A program made the position numbers and the translations under genes. A stretch of DNA of 64,000 nt from Pempheris klunzingeri (Eukaryota > Chordata > Actinopteri > Acropomatiformes > Pempheridae): NCBI RefSeq assembly GCF_042242105.1, contig NC_092027.1, positions 4,872,006 to 4,936,005 of the forward strand, written 5' to 3'. Below are positions 55,901-64,000 of the stretch, piece by piece. Each line of letters opens with the position of its first letter. The first letter of the stretch is position 1. Under the pieces are notes generated by a model. The model was not told the origin of the DNA. It made no database searches and worked only from the letters and a program-made list of their open reading frames with translations.

Positions 55901-56905
55901 AAATCGATCGAAAGAAAGCCAACTATTAAAGCAACAACTGTGTTTTGATCATGTATTGATGGTTTGTCATTTTAAAAAGTTAAAAAATGACAGAAATTTT
56001 TAGTTTTCTTTGGTCTTATATCATCATAAACTGCATATCTTGTGGACAGAGGAAAATACTTCAGATTAATCAATGATGAAAATAACATTACACAGTCACA
56101 CATGCTGTATATTAAACTGTCCGGCAGAGGACATGAGCAACAGGTACCCGTGAGTCAAACATGGCTGAATAATGTATGATAATCACCCAAGAGGAGGCAA
56201 AGGTGACGGCCAAACCGGAGAATCTCCTGCCGTGGGAGCTGTGCAGTCGTTCTCATCACAGTCGACCCCGACTCCTTTCTCAGGACTCTCGATGACAATA
56301 CGAGGCTCAGCGGCACCTTCGAGTACCAGCTGGTTCTGAAATGGAGATGAGAAAACTGAATTATATTTTTGTTTTCCCCTTGGACTGGTGATACTGGTCA
56401 ATGGGGTGACTGGAGGTGGGGGTAATGGGGCTTTGGCTCTTTGTGACATTATAACTTGACCGTTTTGTTCTTTGCTGTGTATAGGTTTATTTAATCGGCT
56501 ATCATGTGCCCTTGAGCTGGCTATGTCTGAGCAAAACCAATAAAAAGACCATATAATAGTAATAAAAAAACGTTACGTACCTTTTCACACTGCAACTTTG
56601 ACAGGGGCTGAACCTTTTTTCTGTTCTGCTGAAAAGAAAAGTCCTGTTTAACTTGTACATCAAACCATCTGGAAAATGACTTGATCAAAGCTACACAGTG
56701 ATGTGTTAATGACTGGTCTGACAGGACTCTCACCTTGGTTACTTTTCCTTTCTGTCCTGCAGCATTTTCAGATCTTTTCTGCAGGCGACCACTGCGAAGA
56801 CATCAAACTGAGCTCAACAACAGCAACAGCAGTCCAGTCAAATGCAACAGTAATAATAATGTTTCATAAAGCAGCAAAGGGAAATCATTACCTTCGTCTT
56901 GTCAT
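52975..56905 (-). CDS. ccne2: Cyclin E2
   Basis: Nuclear activator of CDK2 for the G1/S transition. Eleven coding exons keep frame: 56905-56892, 56791-56734, 56628-56581, 56335-56187, 55866-55731, 55239-55093, 54510-54415, 54315-54181, 53963-53852, 53626-53469, 53052-52975. The product is 376 residues (human 404). The start [12 protein letters not shown] matches the MSRRS-type N-terminus. The first cyclin box carries [20 protein letters not shown] and [15 protein letters not shown]; the second follows from [10 protein letters not shown]. The C-terminal phosphodegron LTPPNSTE (recognised by SCF-Fbw7 after phosphorylation) is kept. The match is closer to cyclin E2 than E1 in the C-terminal [16 protein letters not shown]. 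Synteny with ints8 supports it. The region between the N-terminal basic segment and the cyclin box is poorly conserved, so exon 4 is the least certain. Confidence 0.95.
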
Positions 56906-57894
56906 TGTTGTGGCTGCTTCTGTGTGGATGAAAAAGTTACTGCAAGACAAAGACAAAAAAAACCAAAAAAAAAAAACAGGAAGTTAGCCATCAGATGGAA
57001 AAGTTCACAGTGGCGAGAAGCTGCTGCTGTCTCTGCTTTCACAAGACATACTCTCATGCACTAAATCAGGCCCGAGGAGGACACATGAACCCGCCTTGAG
57101 TCCAGGAGATTAATCGAGCCAGCTCAGACCTCATCATCCGCGCCAACGTTATTAATGAGCGCGTAAAAATGACCAGTGTGCAGCCGCCACCCGCCAAAAC
57201 TAAACTCTGCAGCTAAAAACCCAAAAGTGAGACTCTTCACGTCTCCTCCGGGTGGATTTCTGCAGTTGCATGAGACTAAACGACCATCAGCAGCACAAAG
57301 AGACGTGCAGTGAAAGCTAAAGCAGCTACAGCAGGTCCCTTAATGCAGCAGCGGCACAAAGGCCCAGAGCAGGAGGACATTTTGTGCCACTGATATGATG
57401 CTTTGAACTCATCTGTGACCAAGCAGCACACGACCAGTTACCAAACAGCTACTCCGGTATGACTTCTTCACTCATTTCTGCATCATGACCAGTTAGTTTG
57501 ACTGTGAATTAGAGGCTTTATCGTGCACATTGATGGGTGAGCCAACCGGGAACAGACCGCAAATGACTCGACAGCTTTACTAATATAATACTTTCGTCAT
57601 GAGCAAACGTTTCTAAAACACTCAGCACGCTCCCGCAGACACCTTTTATCTGGCTAGTGTTAGCTAACTTTAATGCTAGCTTTCTAACCACAGCCCCCGT
57701 CGGACTGGGAGCTCTGCAGCGACACAGTTTGCTAACATGCCATCAAAATAACAATCAAACTGCGCCTTTGATTTAAACTTATTGATCACCCTCCTGCACA
57801 AAAACACTGAGATGATTCAGAGCTGTGTAAAGGTAAAGCTACTGAGCTGAGGAGCCTTGCCAACCCTACAGGAACAGTAATGTTTGCAGCTTAC

Positions 57895-57947
57895 CCTCCT
57901 CGGTTCAGACCCAAATTAAACTAGTTTCCAGTTGGCGCTGGCGCCAA
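57895..57947 (-). promoter_or_regulatory. ccne2: ccne2 promoter with E2F-type palindrome and non-coding exon 1
   Basis: TTGGCGCTGGCGCCAA (57932-57947) contains two opposed E2F half-sites. A splice donor on the minus strand (GGAGG|GTAAGC) ends a probable untranslated exon at 57895, which would splice to the exon holding the ATG at 56905. E2F control of cyclin E genes is established knowledge; use of this site is inferred. Confidence 0.7.
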
Positions 57948-59849
57948 CTAATTTGCGTTTGCTGCACATTGCGCATGTGTATCAATACTATCAACCCCGA
58001 ACCATTTAATTGGATGTTAAAATAGGTTAAGGAGCATTTAAACTGAATGTGAGTCGCTGTAATTGTACAAATGTATTTGCTTTAGTTTTAATCGCTTTCA
58101 CCCTGCGAGTGGAGTTTGTTCTTTAGCTGACACGACTAAACTAGCATGAATAAACCAGCGACTAAATTTTAAAAAAAGTGTTGTTTCCTGAAGCCGACTG
58201 CTTTTTATTGAATCATACATTTAGCTTAAGTATTTTTAGGTGTGTAATTGTTTCACCAAACGTATTAAAATGACACAATTCCTACTTTTTAACGGAATCT
58301 CGGTCTCTTTTTGTTCCTGTCAGATGTGTTTTCCGGTCTGCCTGCGGTGGGCGGGGCTTATGAACAGGGCAGCCAATAGGAGGGAGAGAGAGTTGAGCGC
58401 GTGCTCCCGGACCAGGATGTAAACAAAGCAGTGAGCTGTCATCGTGAGGACACACCTCCGTCACACCTCCGTCACACCTCCGTCACATCCCTCCTCCCAT
58501 CAGTGAGGTAGACAGAAGTGTATGTGAAGCACCGTTAGACTAAAGGGCTCAATTTGCGGGATGAAGGATGAATGTTCATTATCACTCACTGCAAATACAC
58601 CAATCTCCATTTATAACTATAATTATGTCTTAAAAGCACGACTTTTTAGAATTGTTTTAGTAATATTTTTAAACCTTTTGTGTAAATTTTTCACATTTTA
58701 TTTATTCAGCTGTCCAATTATGCTTTCAAAAGCATGTTTCCCATAATAACTTTATAGATAATTACAACTTCTTTCTTTCTTTCTGTAGTCCAGTTTAACC
58801 CTTTAATGATAAAGTGTATCATATTTGATACATACACCTCTACATCATCAGTTTGATATTTTTGTATCTTATCTGTGTTTTATATGTTTTGTTTGTTTAA
58901 GATAAACAAACTGTGAGCAATAAATTGCACAAAAATGCCAGATGTAGCAAAAAAGATACAAATTAAACTTTTTAAACTTTAAATTCTTTTTTTTTTGTAA
59001 TTTGTCAGAAGGTTCAATAAACACTCCAGTTTCAAAAAGTTAGATCTTTCTGGCAATTATTTCATGGTTCAGGCATTAAAGGGTTAAATCAAGTTATTGT
59101 ACCCGTTGTGGGCACTGGGGTATTTTTGTGCCTTAATTAAGCTTAATGGTTAATGTGTTATCAATTTTAACCAAATTAAATTAATTAAATTCAGTTGAAA
59201 TCAGTCATTTGAATTCTCTGATATATATATGAACGAATCTGTTGGCAGCCTAATCCGTTTTATTATAGGACAATATGGAACATTTTGGGCGACGTGCTTC
59301 ATCACAGTTGTGACATAATGTCGCCCCCACTGGTTAGAAATAGTTTGAAGGTTAATGTCGTGTATATTGTAGGCAAACTATTTATTTCCTCTATATCCTA
59401 TCAATATGATCGCATGACTGCTGACATGACATCATTTATAGAATAATATTATTATTTCTATAAAATAGACACATTTGCTTTAAAACATTAAGTCATTTGA
59501 TTATTATTATGCAATTCTAACTATAAATACATTTTGACAATATGACTTGAATTCAATAATCCTTTCGTTTAGTTTAGTTATGACAGCGCAACATTAAAAG
59601 TCTAAATCTAAAACATCTAAGTGTTGTGGTTTGAGTCCCAGTGTCAGTGGAGCTGTGTGAAAGCCACAGGCTGAACTTCCTGTCATGGTGCATTGTGGTA
59701 AATGGGAAGTTCTGCCGATCGATTATCAAGGCAACAAGAGAGGAAGCCACGCTTCATGCAGACAGACTCAGTAGATGTTCTGAATTACACTTAGTTTCTT
59801 AGTTTCAACTTCAGACAATAGAAACTATTTCCTCATTTTTGTCGACAAC
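57948..59849. other. Intergenic between ccne2 and the SRCR gene
   Basis: No coding gene is recognised. It holds a short tandem array of CACCTCCGTCA (58448-58486, three and a half units) and the piggyBac-type MITE at 58799-59083. The rest is AT-rich and unremarkable. Confidence 0.6.
58799..59083. mobile_element. piggyBac-type MITE
   Basis: 285 bp with perfect terminal inverted repeats CCCTTTAATG / CATTAAAGGG, flanked on both sides by TTAA (58795-58798, 59084-59087). TTAA duplication and CCCTTT ends are typical of piggyBac-like elements. There is no ORF. Confidence 0.85.
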
Positions 59850-63998
<4,149 letters not shown>

Positions 63999-64000
63999 TT

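Noticed and set aside
56183-56449. Upstream extension of ccne2 exon 4 starting at [11 protein letters not shown]
   Set aside because: A clear acceptor (CATTTCAG) at 56336-56337 begins the exon at 56335 in the frame required by exon 3; the Pro-rich stretch is read-through of intron.
58448-58486. Tandem CACCTCCGTCA units as a possible regulatory array
   Set aside because: Only three and a half 11-bp units and no known factor matches convincingly, so it is noted only as a short minisatellite.

Overview
The window is vertebrate nuclear DNA, almost certainly from a teleost and probably a percomorph. Genes are split by GT-AG introns. Two MHC class I genes have fish U-lineage features. Repeats are fish-type (Ty3/Gypsy, LINE tails, MITEs, a percomorph-like SINE). 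The order dpy19l4-ints8-ccne2 matches the order I know from human 8q22.

Layout. (1) Bases 5-4921 are a young Ty3/Gypsy LTR retrotransposon, with identical 311-bp LTRs and a textbook -1 frameshift signal between gag and protease. Its pol lacks the N-terminal half of reverse transcriptase. (2) Bases 4922-28899 are a tandem array of MHC class I genes, all on the minus strand. Gene A is cut by the window edge: only exon 1 and part of intron 1 are visible, and the retrotransposon sits in that intron. Gene B (9785-15860) is complete with 7 exons and 362 codons. Gene C (20447-27625) is complete except for about 11 bases hidden in a 200-N gap. The repeat period is about 10.7-11.8 kb, and each unit carries the same LINE tail with a nested MITE. 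B and C are nearly identical in introns, alpha-3, membrane exon and tail. They differ at peptide-contact positions of alpha-1 and alpha-2. (3) Bases 28900-32000 are a mosaic of repeats: long inverted arms, a mariner-type MITE and a LINE 3' fragment. (4) dpy19l4 (plus strand, 32001-39815) has 19 coding exons and 765 codons. (5) ints8 (plus strand, 44264-52204) has 27 coding exons and 995 codons, the same length as I recall for human INTS8. It also has a non-coding first exon and a decayed copy of its own exon 7 in the 5' intron. (6) ccne2 (minus strand, 52975-56905) has 11 coding exons and 376 codons. It is tail-to-tail with ints8 and has an E2F-type palindrome at its 5' end. (7) From 59850 a plus-strand gene with a signal peptide and two SRCR domains runs off the right edge.

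The class I genes would present peptides at the cell surface. dpy19l4, ints8 and ccne2 are housekeeping or cell-cycle genes with no functional link to them, so the juxtaposition looks like a class I array placed next to a conserved block. Exon borders were derived by hand from splice signals and checked by reading-frame continuity; no alignment or transcript data were available.
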